From CAZJBP01 sp964544115 (lineage in GTDB: Bacteria; Verrucomicrobiota; Kiritimatiellia; UBA8416; JADHWI01): DNA of 14,436 bases. Under the pieces are notes generated by a model, which was given only the letters and a program-made list of their open reading frames with translations, did no database searches and was not told the DNA's origin. The stretch spans positions 1-14,436 of the forward strand of contig CAZJBP010000098.1 of NCBI GenBank assembly GCA_964544115.1. Direction: 5' to 3'. Shown here piece by piece: positions 6,138 through 12,768 of this stretch; the first letter of the stretch is position 1; every line of letters starts with the position of its first letter. The position numbers were made by a program, and so were the translations under genes.

Positions 6138-8030
6138 ATGCCGATCATTTTGAGAACGGAGCGGCGGCACATCCGGACACGGCTCCTCGTGTTCGCCATG
6201 TACGCGTTTCTCGCGCTCGGCGGCCTGTCGATGGTCTACCCGTTCCTGCTGCTGGTCTCCGGCTCGACCAAGAGCAGCGTGGACGTTTTCGACTTCGACC
6301 TCTTCCCGCGCTACCTGCACGACGACACAATGCTCTTTCGCAAGTACGTCGAGGAGAAATGCAACGAGCAGTTCCGCGACTACGCCGACAACTATGCCGC
6401 GGTCGCATCCAACTTCCGAGACCTCCAGCCGCCCGCGCCCTGCGCGCCTGCCCTGCTCGCCGATTGGCGCCAGTTCAACGCGCTGCCCATGCCGTCGGGC
6501 TTCTATGCCCTGGGCGGCTCAGTTTCCCGAAACGGACAGAACGTACCCGGCAACCTGCGGGCGTTTCGCGCTCACATGCGGAGGCTCTGCGGAGGCGACA
6601 TCGAACGCCTGCGGAGGACGTACGACGTGAACGCTGGAACATGGCTCTCGCTGACCTTGCCCTACGAAATGCTGTCCGACCGCTACTACCAGCGCGCCGC
6701 AGCCCCGTTCATGGAGGAATTCTACCGCTTCAAGGAAGGCCGCCCGCCCCAGGACCGGATCTACCTGTCCTGCGACCGCGCGTTCGGCCAGTCTGTCGAA
6801 CTCTCCGGCAAGTACAACCGCCGCATCGACGACTACAACACACAGAACGCCACCGCGCTTAAGTCCTTCGCCGAACTCGCGCTCACCGCCCGCCGCCCCA
6901 CCGGGCCGGGGGCCGCCGCGGACTGGGAGTCGTTTGTGCGCGAGATGCTCAACCCGGCGTTCATCACTGCGGACGAGGCGGCCCGCCCGGGCTATGCAGC
7001 GTTCCTCGCAAAGCAGTACGGCAGCATCGCGAGCCTGAACCGGCTCTACCAGGCGACTCCGGGGACGAACGGGTTCAGCCGCTTCGAGGACGTGCCCTTC
7101 CCTTCCGACCGCGCCCGGACGTCCGCCGCGCTGACCGACTATATGAGCTACCTGAAGGACCGTGAGCTTCTCTCCGGCGAGCATTTGCGCGTGGACACGC
7201 CGGAGATCCGCTGGCGGGCGTTCCTGCAGGAGAAGTATGGCGCCGCCGCCGCCGCGGGTCGGAGCCACGGCCGGCCCTACGTGGACATTTCCGAGGTGCG
7301 ACTCCCCCAGGGCGAGGCGGACTATGCCTACTGCCGCGAGCACGGCGGGACGCTGCGCCTCCACTTCCTGCGCCGCAACTTCGCCATGGTTCTCGACTAC
7401 GTCCTGCTCTACGGCCGGGGCATCCGCAACACGATCATCTACTGCCTTCTGTCCATTCTCGCCGCCCTGTGCGTCAACCCCATGGCGGCCTACGCCCTGT
7501 CGCGCTACAACCTGCGGGGGCAGTACAAGATCCTGCTGTTCCTGATCGCGACCATGTCGTTTCCACCGGTGGTCACCATGATCCCGAACTTCCTGATCCT
7601 CAAGGAACTCAACCTGCTCAACACGTTTGCGGCCCTGATCCTGCCGGGGATGGCCAACGGCTACTCGATCTTCCTGCTCAAGGGGTTCTTTGACGGCCTG
7701 CCGCGGGAGCTCTATGAGGCGGCCGACATCGACGGGGCCACGGAGTGGCACAAGTTCTGGATCGTGACCATGGCCCTGTCCAAGCCGATCCTCGCCGTCG
7801 TGGCGCTGGGCGCCTTCGTCAGCGCCTATTCCAACTTCATGATGGCCTTCATCCTCTGCCAGGACGAACGCATGTGGACACTGATGGTGTGGCTCTTCAA
7901 CCTCCAGAGCTTCGCCGGCCAGGGCGTGGTCTTCGCGTCGCTGCTGGTCGCCGCCGTGCCCACCCTGATCATGTTCCTGTTCTGCCAGAACCTGATCATC
8001 CGCGGCATCGTGGTCCCGACCGAGAAGTGA
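6138..8030 (+). CDS. MalG-like ABC sugar permease with a ~370-residue repeated extracytoplasmic insert
   Basis: A 630-residue protein, more than twice the usual ~280 residues of MalG-type permeases. TM1 is about 17-41, ending in the family's SGSTKS (41-46). Residues about 47-415 are a hydrophilic insert of degenerate repeats. The rest of the permease then continues normally: TM2 430-454 (NPMAAYALSRY 447-457), TM3 464-487, TM4 495-518, the EAA loop EAADIDGATEW (528-538), TM5 549-573 and TM6 595-621. By topology of the family, the insert lies outside the membrane, near the fused binding protein. The frame is open far upstream inside the previous gene, but the ATG at 6138 is preferred: AAAAGGGG (6121-6128) precedes it, it lies 17 bases after the previous stop, and the protein then begins like a MalG. 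It is the partner of the fused MalF-like subunit. No ATPase gene follows. Confidence 0.87.
   Translation: MPIILRTERRHIRTRLLVFAMYAFLALGGLSMVYPFLLLVSGSTKSSVDVFDFDLFPRYLHDDTMLFRKYVEEKCNEQFRDYADNYAAVASNFRDLQPPAPCAPALLADWRQFNALPMPSGFYALGGSVSRNGQNVPGNLRAFRAHMRRLCGGDIERLRRTYDVNAGTWLSLTLPYEMLSDRYYQRAAAPFMEEFYRFKEGRPPQDRIYLSCDRAFGQSVELSGKYNRRIDDYNTQNATALKSFAELALTARRPTGPGAAADWESFVREMLNPAFITADEAARPGYAAFLAKQYGSIASLNRLYQATPGTNGFSRFEDVPFPSDRARTSAALTDYMSYLKDRELLSGEHLRVDTPEIRWRAFLQEKYGAAAAAGRSHGRPYVDISEVRLPQGEADYAYCREHGGTLRLHFLRRNFAMVLDYVLLYGRGIRNTIIYCLLSILAALCVNPMAAYALSRYNLRGQYKILLFLIATMSFPPVVTMIPNFLILKELNLLNTFAALILPGMANGYSIFLLKGFFDGLPRELYEAADIDGATEWHKFWIVTMALSKPILAVVALGAFVSAYSNFMMAFILCQDERMWTLMVWLFNLQSFAGQGVVFASLLVAAVPTLIMFLFCQNLIIRGIVVPTEK
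6336..7310 (+). repeat. Five degenerate protein repeats inside the permease insert
   Basis: By eye, the insert holds five related units of about 35-70 residues at permease residues 67-100, 109-177, 189-254, 261-322 and 333-391. The best-preserved pattern is an aromatic-x-x-F/Y near the unit start (DWRQF, DWESF, DYMSY), then FL-x-x-KYG-S-I-x-x-LN-x-x-Y, then a hydrophobic/acidic turn ending in P. Examples are FRAHMRRLCGGDIERL, YAAFLAKQYGSIASLN and WRAFLQEKYG, with turns FEDVPFP and ISEVRLP. The start of a further unit (ADYAY, 394-398) leads into TM2. The FL..KYGSI..LN..Y stretch resembles a segment found in GH42-like glycosidases. The repeats are visible only at protein level; boundaries are approximate and the first and third units are weak. 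Confidence 0.55.
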
Positions 8031-8074
8031 CGCCGGGAGTTGACGCGGGAGCGCCGATTCCCCGAGGATGCGGT

Positions 8075-9268
8075 ATGGCTGCGGAGGAACAAACGGTCAG
8101 ACAACCCGCCGGGGTCTATCCCTCCGAGTTGGAATCCACCTGGGTGCAACTGGCCTCGCGCTTCATCCGCGGCGGGCCCAATGGCGACATCGCCGAACTG
8201 CAACCCGACATTGCCAGAATCAGCGATGTCTTCACCACCGGGCGCAACGCGCGCTTCGGAAACTATGCGGGCGACAGCCGCACGCTGGCCGCGTATGGCC
8301 TCTTCTTCTTTCCCCAGACCTATGCCCGCATGGCCTTTGCCCTCGCCGAATGCATCACGCCCCGGCGCTGGCTTCCCGCCGCGGGCCGCCCCCTGCGCAT
8401 CCTCGACATTGGCGCAGGCACCGGCGCGGCCACCTTCGCGGCCCTGTTCCGGCTGGAACACGCGCTCGGTCCGTTCGCCGCCCACGTCGATGCGGTCGAC
8501 GCATCATCCGAAGGCCTCTGCGCCCTGACGGACGTCTTCAACGCCACGGCCCGCGCCCGCTGGCCGCATGTCGGCCTGACCTGCCGCACCGCGGACCTGC
8601 GCTCGCCCGCCGCCGCCGGCGACGCCGGCTACGACCTGATCCTGGCCAGCTTTGTGCTCAACGAACTCATGGAGGGCGAGCCTGAAACCGAGGTCGCGCA
8701 GTGGATGGATGCCGCGGTCTCCCTTCTGGCGCCCGGCGGGCTGCTCGTCATTACCGAGCCGGTATCGAACGAGACCTCCACGCGCCTGGAGCGCCTGCGC
8801 GACGCGGTGGCCGCTGCGGGACAGCTCGACATCATCGCCCCGTGCCTGCACCGCGCGCCGTGTCCTCTGCTGGCAGCCGGTGAAGTGTGGTGCCACGAGG
8901 TCCGCACCTGGACCGTGCCGGACACGGTGGCCTACCTGAACCGCCGGCTGCATCGCTCGGTCGAAACGGTGAAGTACTCTCTTCTGGCCCTTGCCCGGCG
9001 GCCTCCGGAGGCGCGGTACGAACCCGACGCCCGTTCAGCGCGACTGGTGGCGCCCATGCACGTGCGCAAGGGGTCCATCACCACCTGGGGCTGCGCGGCC
9101 GACGGCGCCGTCCATCCCTACGAGGTGCAGACGCGGGCCCTCACACGCCCCGAGATCCGCGCCGCGGAGCGCGTGGAACGCGGCAGCCGCGTGCGCTGGG
9201 GAGACCTGCGCTGCCTCGGCGATGGCAAGACCTTGCGGGCCGAGGCGCTGCCTACGCTGGATGGATAG
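8075..9268 (+). CDS. Rsm22 / METTL17-family ribosomal small-subunit methyltransferase-like protein
   Basis: A 397-residue protein with an SAM-binding Rossmann core: motif I LDIGAGTGAATFAA (110-123), motif II VDASSEG (141-147), and motif IV YDLILASFVLNEL (186-198) followed by LLAPGGLLVITEP (217-229). Downstream, four cysteines, C257 and C263 (CLHRAPC), C273 (WCHE) and C340 (WGCAADG), match the cysteine set that binds a 4Fe-4S cluster in mitochondrial METTL17/Rsm22. SLLALARR (302-309) is also typical. The family acts on small ribosomal subunit assembly; bacterial members are poorly characterised. The start at 8075 is supported by GAGGA (8064-8068), six bases upstream, and removes a long spurious N-terminal extension that overlaps the permease. 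It lies 44 bases after the permease in the same direction, so it may be read through, but a functional link is doubtful. Confidence 0.82.
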   Translation: MAAEEQTVRQPAGVYPSELESTWVQLASRFIRGGPNGDIAELQPDIARISDVFTTGRNARFGNYAGDSRTLAAYGLFFFPQTYARMAFALAECITPRRWLPAAGRPLRILDIGAGTGAATFAALFRLEHALGPFAAHVDAVDASSEGLCALTDVFNATARARWPHVGLTCRTADLRSPAAAGDAGYDLILASFVLNELMEGEPETEVAQWMDAAVSLLAPGGLLVITEPVSNETSTRLERLRDAVAAAGQLDIIAPCLHRAPCPLLAAGEVWCHEVRTWTVPDTVAYLNRRLHRSVETVKYSLLALARRPPEARYEPDARSARLVAPMHVRKGSITTWGCAADGAVHPYEVQTRALTRPEIRAAERVERGSRVRWGDLRCLGDGKTLRAEALPTLDG

Positions 9269-9344
9269 TCTGCGGGCCTCCCGCACGCCTCGAACTCCCG
9301 CTCCTAAAACCGCCTCGCCGGTGTCAAGTCGCGTGAGGCCGTTG

Positions 9345-9374
9345 AAAACGCCCCGGCTCAGCCCGCGGCCGGGG
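9345..9374 (-). terminator. Weak intrinsic terminator candidate after the RelE/Xre operon
   Basis: On the minus strand, a perfect 7-base GC-rich stem (top CCCCGGC 9351-9357 pairing with GCCGGGG 9368-9374, 10-base loop) is followed two bases later by only four T residues (top AAAA 9345-9348). It is in the right place to end the toxin-antitoxin transcript, but the T tract is short. Confidence 0.35.
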
Positions 9375-9426
9375 TAAGAAACGATAGCAGCGTCGGTTTT
9401 CCGGGAATTGCACAAGTGGCCACGGG

Positions 9427-9816
9427 TTACCGAGTAACCGGGGGAGGTTTCCCGCCCCACTTCAGACGCTCTTCCTTGACTTTGAGCACGGTGCTCAGCC
9501 GCTTGGCCATCGCGTCGGAGTAGGTACGACGGCCGTTCTCGTAGTCGCTCACCATGTTCTGCCGAATACCCAGCTCGTTCGCGAGTTGGGTCTGTGTGAG
9601 CCCCGCCTTCAAGCGGGCGCCAGCCAGGAGATTCCCGACGCGGTTCTTCTCCATCTCCCGCCAGTACTCGGTGCTCTCGATGGAAACAAGCTCATCGTCC
9701 GGCTCGCTGGCGAGCACGGCAAGTTCGTACTTCTTCCTGATCCAAGCCAGCAGTTCATCGACATGCTCGCCATGGATCGAAAGCTCAATATGGGGCTTTT
9801 TCACGAGAGCCAACAT
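9427..9816 (-). CDS. Xre-family helix-turn-helix antitoxin of a RelE-type module
   Basis: A 129-residue protein. The N-terminal part (residues 10-60, acidic, DELLAWIRKKY then EYWREMEKNRV) probably contacts the toxin. Residues about 62-112 are a Cro/C1-type helix-turn-helix (GARLKAGLTQTQLANELGI, then MVSDYENGRRTYS). The ATG at 9816 is preferred over the TTG at 9828 because GAGG within the upstream toxin gene sits six bases before it. It overlaps the toxin gene by 32 bases, so the two are translationally coupled. By family precedent it neutralises the toxin and represses the operon. Local base composition is visibly less GC-rich than the flanking genes, consistent with acquisition. Confidence 0.82.
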   Translation of the reverse strand: MLALVKKPHIELSIHGEHVDELLAWIRKKYELAVLASEPDDELVSIESTEYWREMEKNRVGNLLAGARLKAGLTQTQLANELGIRQNMVSDYENGRRTYSDAMAKRLSTVLKVKEERLKWGGKPPPVTR

Positions 9817-10051
9817 AGTACACCTCAATCACAATTTCGTTCTTCCGCCATGTCCAGCAGGCCACATACCGATAGTTCAAGTGACAATGATACCGGTCTC
9901 CGCGCAGCGGTGAAAAGTTCCGCCACCCTTTTTGGATCGGGCCATCGGCCTCAAGATCAGCCACGAGCAGGTAGAAGAGCTTCTGCACGTCCCCGGGAAG
10001 CTTCGTCAACCCACGAGCCACCTTCTTCTTGATCCGGATCTCGTACTTCAC
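9785..10051 (-). CDS. RelE/ParE-superfamily toxin
   Basis: An 88-residue basic protein matching the RelE-type toxins that pair with a downstream Xre antitoxin. It has the N-terminal IRIKKKVARGLTKLP helix, then WRNFSPLRGDRYHCHL (43-58), YVACW (62-66) and the C-terminal VYYVGSREKAPY (77-88). By family precedent, members of this toxin group act as ribosome-dependent mRNA interferases. The start is a GTG; no ATG or GTG lies upstream in frame within the candidate promoter, where ATT/ATC are the only start-like codons. The nearest GGAGG (top 10068-10072) is 16 bases away and inside the predicted promoter spacer, so it would not be transcribed. The gene order, toxin before antitoxin, is typical of this subgroup. 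Confidence 0.84.
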   Translation of the reverse strand: MKYEIRIKKKVARGLTKLPGDVQKLFYLLVADLEADGPIQKGWRNFSPLRGDRYHCHLNYRYVACWTWRKNEIVIEVYYVGSREKAPY

Positions 10052-10060
10052 GTGGCAGAT

Positions 10061-10089
10061 AATATAACCTCCATGAATGCTGAGCTCAA
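10061..10089 (-). promoter_or_regulatory. Predicted promoter of the RelE/Xre operon
   Basis: On the minus strand, -35 TTGAGC (top 10084-10089), a 17-base spacer and -10 TATATT (top 10061-10066, 5 of 6 consensus positions). The expected start near 10054 is about three bases before the toxin's GTG, implying an almost leaderless mRNA. An alternative -10, TATTAT (top 10059-10064), would put the start even closer. Confidence 0.5.
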
Positions 10090-10105
10090 GTCATATCCCA
10101 TCTGC

Positions 10106-10213
10106 GAACGTCAGCGTTCACTTTCACCGTTACAAATCTCAGGCGGCGAAGCCGCACTTGACTTCGCTAATACAGGGATCCGCACCCACGGGTACCCGGA
10201 TTGCGGCGTGCCG
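10106..10213. repeat. Palindrome-rich spacer between the toxin-antitoxin operon and mutS
   Basis: The 218-base gap 10052-10269 has no convincing gene. It contains four short inverted repeats: GAACG-TCAG-CGTTC (10106-10119), GCGGC-GAA-GCCGC (10143-10155), CGGGTACCCG (10189-10198) and CGGCGTGCCG (10204-10213). None is followed by a T tract on either strand, so they are not clear terminators. They could be a REP-like or dispersed repeat element. Whether copies exist elsewhere cannot be seen from one window. Confidence 0.4.
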
Positions 10214-10269
10214 TCGCCCATTTCCGCGGCAGGGCACTGTCGTGGCGCCGAGGAATCAGCTGAACCCGC

Positions 10270-12768
10270 TCACTCAAATAGCGACAGTTGCGACGGCGGG
10301 ACGGCGCCCCGGCGCTGGCGGCGCCGCGCGATCTTGGGCTGTCCGGACTCGCCGAACTCGCCCTCCTCGAGGTTTCCGAGGATTTCCCGCGCCCGCTCGA
10401 TCACCTCATCCGGCAGCCCCGCGAGCCTCGCCACCTGGATGCCGTAGCTCTTGTCCGCGCCGCCGGGCACGATCTTGCGCAGAAACACCACGCGGTCACC
10501 CTGTTCGCGGGCGAGCACGTTGTAGTTCTTCACGCCCTTCATGGCCAGCGCGAGGTCGGTCAGTTCGTGGTAGTGGGTCGCGAACAGCGTGCGCGCCTTG
10601 ACCCGGGGCGAATTGTGCAGGTACTCGGCCACGGCCCACGCAATGCTGATGCCGTCAAACGTGCTCGTGCCGCGCCCGATCTCGTCCAGCACGATCAGGC
10701 TGCGCGCCGTGGCGTTGTTGAGGATGTTTGCGGTCTCCTCCATCTCCACCATGAACGTGCTGCGGCCGCGGGCCAGATCGTCGCTGGCGCCCACCCGCGT
10801 GAACACGCGGTCGACAATGCCCACCTCGGCCGACTCCGCCGGCACATACGACCCCGTCTGGGCCATGATGACCAGCAGGCCCACCTGGCGGATGTACGTC
10901 GACTTGCCGGCCATGTTCGGGCCCGTGATGATGATCAGCTGGTTGTCCCGGCCGTCGAGCAGCGCATCGTTCGGCACGAACCGCTCGGCCTCCGGCATCT
11001 GCTCGACCACGGGATGGCGCCCGCCGCGGATGTGCAGGCGGTCGCTGTCGTTGATCTCCGGCCGCACATAGCGCAGCGCCAGCGCGCGGTCCGCCAGGCT
11101 CGCCAGCGCGTCAATCCGCGAGATGGCCGCGGCGCTCTGCTGGATCGCGGCCGTCTCCTTCAGCACCGCCTCGCGCACGCCCTGGAACAGATCCTGCTCG
11201 ATCGCCACGGCCTTGTCATGGGCACCGAACACCTTGTTTTCATACACCTTGAGCTCGTCGGTGATGAAGCGCTCCGCGTTCACGAGCGTCTGCCGGCGGA
11301 CGTATTCCGGCGGCACGTGGGCCAGTTGCCCGCGCGACACCTCGATGTAGTACCCGAACACCTTGTTGTGGCGCACCTTCAGCGTCTTGATGCCCGTGCG
11401 CTGCTGCTCCGACGCCTGGTACTCCGCCAGCCATGACCGTCCGTCCGTGGCCGCGCTTCGGAACGCGTCCAGGTCGGCATTGTACCCCGCCCGGATCACG
11501 CCGCCTTCCTTGAGCGAGAGCGGCGGATCCTCCACCAGCGCCCGCCCGATCAGGTCGGACAGCTCCGGCAGCAGCGCAATCTGCCCGGCCAGCGTCCGCA
11601 GCCCGGGATGCTCCGAGGGCTCCAGCACCGCCCGAACCGCCGGAAGCGAGGCGAGGGACTGCCCCATGCCCACCATGTCGCGGGCGTTGCCGGCGCCGGC
11701 GCCGATGCGGGCGATCAGCCGCTCCATATCGCGCACGCCGCCCAGCGCCTCCCGCAACTCGGCCAGCATCAGGCGATCGGCGACGAGGGCGCCTACGGCG
11801 TCCTGCCGCTCGAGAATCGCGTCGCAACGGATCAGCGGCCGCAGCAGCCAGTCGCGCAGCAGGCGCGCGCCCATAGGGGTCCGCGTGACGTCGAGCACCC
11901 CCAGCAGGCTGGCCGCCGTCTCGCGGCCGCGCGCCGGCACGAGGTCAAGGTTTCGGCAGGTGTTCTCATCCAGCAGCATGTAGTCGTCCGACCGCCGCAC
12001 GCGGAAGCCGCGCACGTGGCTCACCTGGCGGCGCAGGGCGTCGCGCACGTAGGCCAGCACGCCGCCCGCGGCGGCCACGATCGCCGGTTCGTGCTCACAC
12101 CCGAAGCCCTCGAGCGAACGCACGCCGAAGTGCCGCGTCAGGCAGTCTCGCGCCGGCTCCGCGTCGAACGTCCACTCGTCGCACCCCGTCACGCCCATCC
12201 CCGGCACGGCACGGCGCACCGCCTCCAGCTCGGCCGATTCCGCCAGCGGGGCCGGCGCGGCGCACTCGCTTGGCGCGTGCCTTGCCACGGCATCGCGCAG
12301 CGCGTCGGGCGTCGCGCGGGTCTCGCCCCAGAATTCACCGGTGGAGAGGTCCAGCAGCGCCAGCCCGTACACGCCGTCCACGCGGGCGATCCCGGCCAGG
12401 TAGTTCTGCCGCCCCGAATCGAGGATGCCCTCCTCGACCACGGTGCCGGGCGTGACGATGCGGGTGACCTCGCGCCGGACGATGCCACGGGCGGTGGCCG
12501 GGTCCTCCATCTGGTCGCACAGCGCCACCTTGTGGCCGGCCTTGATCAGGCGGCACAGGTAGGCGTCGACCGAGTGGTAGGGCACGCCGCACATGGGCAT
12601 GCCCTGGCGGCGCGTGAGGGTGATGTCGAGTACCGGCGCGGCGACCTGCGCGTCCTCGTAGAACATCTCGTAGAAGTCACCCAGCCGGAAGAAGAGGATC
12701 ACGCCCGGGGGCAGTTCGGACTTGATCCGCCGGTACTGACGCATCAGGGGGGTGTCGTGTTCAGACAT
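10270..12768 (-). CDS. mutS: DNA mismatch repair protein MutS
   Basis: A full-length 832-residue MutS, the mismatch-recognition ATPase of methyl-directed-type repair. Domain I carries the mismatch-stacking F-x-E motif in GDFYEMF (Phe32, Glu34). Later parts include VRHNKVFGYYIEV (465-477, core/clamp), Walker A GPNMAGKST (616-624), the ABC-type signature region with DDLARGRSTFMVEM (663-676), Walker B LIVLDE (691-696) and the THYHE switch (731-735). The extreme C-terminus is QLSLFE; QLSLF (827-831) fits the beta-sliding-clamp binding motif. The ATG lies inside the end of the upstream isomerase-like gene (8-base overlap ATGTCTGA) with no good Shine-Dalgarno, which suggests translational coupling. 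All catalytic motifs are intact. Confidence 0.97.
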   Translation of the reverse strand: MSEHDTPLMRQYRRIKSELPPGVILFFRLGDFYEMFYEDAQVAAPVLDITLTRRQGMPMCGVPYHSVDAYLCRLIKAGHKVALCDQMEDPATARGIVRREVTRIVTPGTVVEEGILDSGRQNYLAGIARVDGVYGLALLDLSTGEFWGETRATPDALRDAVARHAPSECAAPAPLAESAELEAVRRAVPGMGVTGCDEWTFDAEPARDCLTRHFGVRSLEGFGCEHEPAIVAAAGGVLAYVRDALRRQVSHVRGFRVRRSDDYMLLDENTCRNLDLVPARGRETAASLLGVLDVTRTPMGARLLRDWLLRPLIRCDAILERQDAVGALVADRLMLAELREALGGVRDMERLIARIGAGAGNARDMVGMGQSLASLPAVRAVLEPSEHPGLRTLAGQIALLPELSDLIGRALVEDPPLSLKEGGVIRAGYNADLDAFRSAATDGRSWLAEYQASEQQRTGIKTLKVRHNKVFGYYIEVSRGQLAHVPPEYVRRQTLVNAERFITDELKVYENKVFGAHDKAVAIEQDLFQGVREAVLKETAAIQQSAAAISRIDALASLADRALALRYVRPEINDSDRLHIRGGRHPVVEQMPEAERFVPNDALLDGRDNQLIIITGPNMAGKSTYIRQVGLLVIMAQTGSYVPAESAEVGIVDRVFTRVGASDDLARGRSTFMVEMEETANILNNATARSLIVLDEIGRGTSTFDGISIAWAVAEYLHNSPRVKARTLFATHYHELTDLALAMKGVKNYNVLAREQGDRVVFLRKIVPGGADKSYGIQVARLAGLPDEVIERAREILGNLEEGEFGESGQPKIARRRQRRGAVPPSQLSLFE

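Noticed and set aside
6519..7751. A 410-codon minus-strand frame across the permease insert
   Set aside because: It was considered because the insert is unusual. The plus strand continues in frame from TM1 to TM2 with sensible residues, so the minus frame is a shadow.
7745..8074. In-frame extension of the Rsm22-like gene into the permease
   Set aside because: Low-complexity out-of-frame sequence overlaps the permease TM5-TM6. The ATG at 8075 has GAGGA six bases upstream.
9271..9285. Hairpin TGCGGG-CCT-CCCGCA just after the Rsm22-like gene, considered as a terminator
   Set aside because: A perfect six-base stem, but no T tract follows on the plus strand, so an intrinsic terminator cannot be claimed.
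9425..9439. Hairpin GGTTAC-CGA-GTAACC overlapping the antitoxin stop codon
   Set aside because: Short stem, no T tract on the minus strand. Probably incidental.
10134..10220. Short plus-strand reading (SGGEAALDFANTG) that resembles the start of an ABATE/CGNR-type domain
   Set aside because: Only about 12 residues look similar, there is no start or continuation, and the similarity coincides with the GCGGCGAAGCCGC hairpin, so chance is likely.
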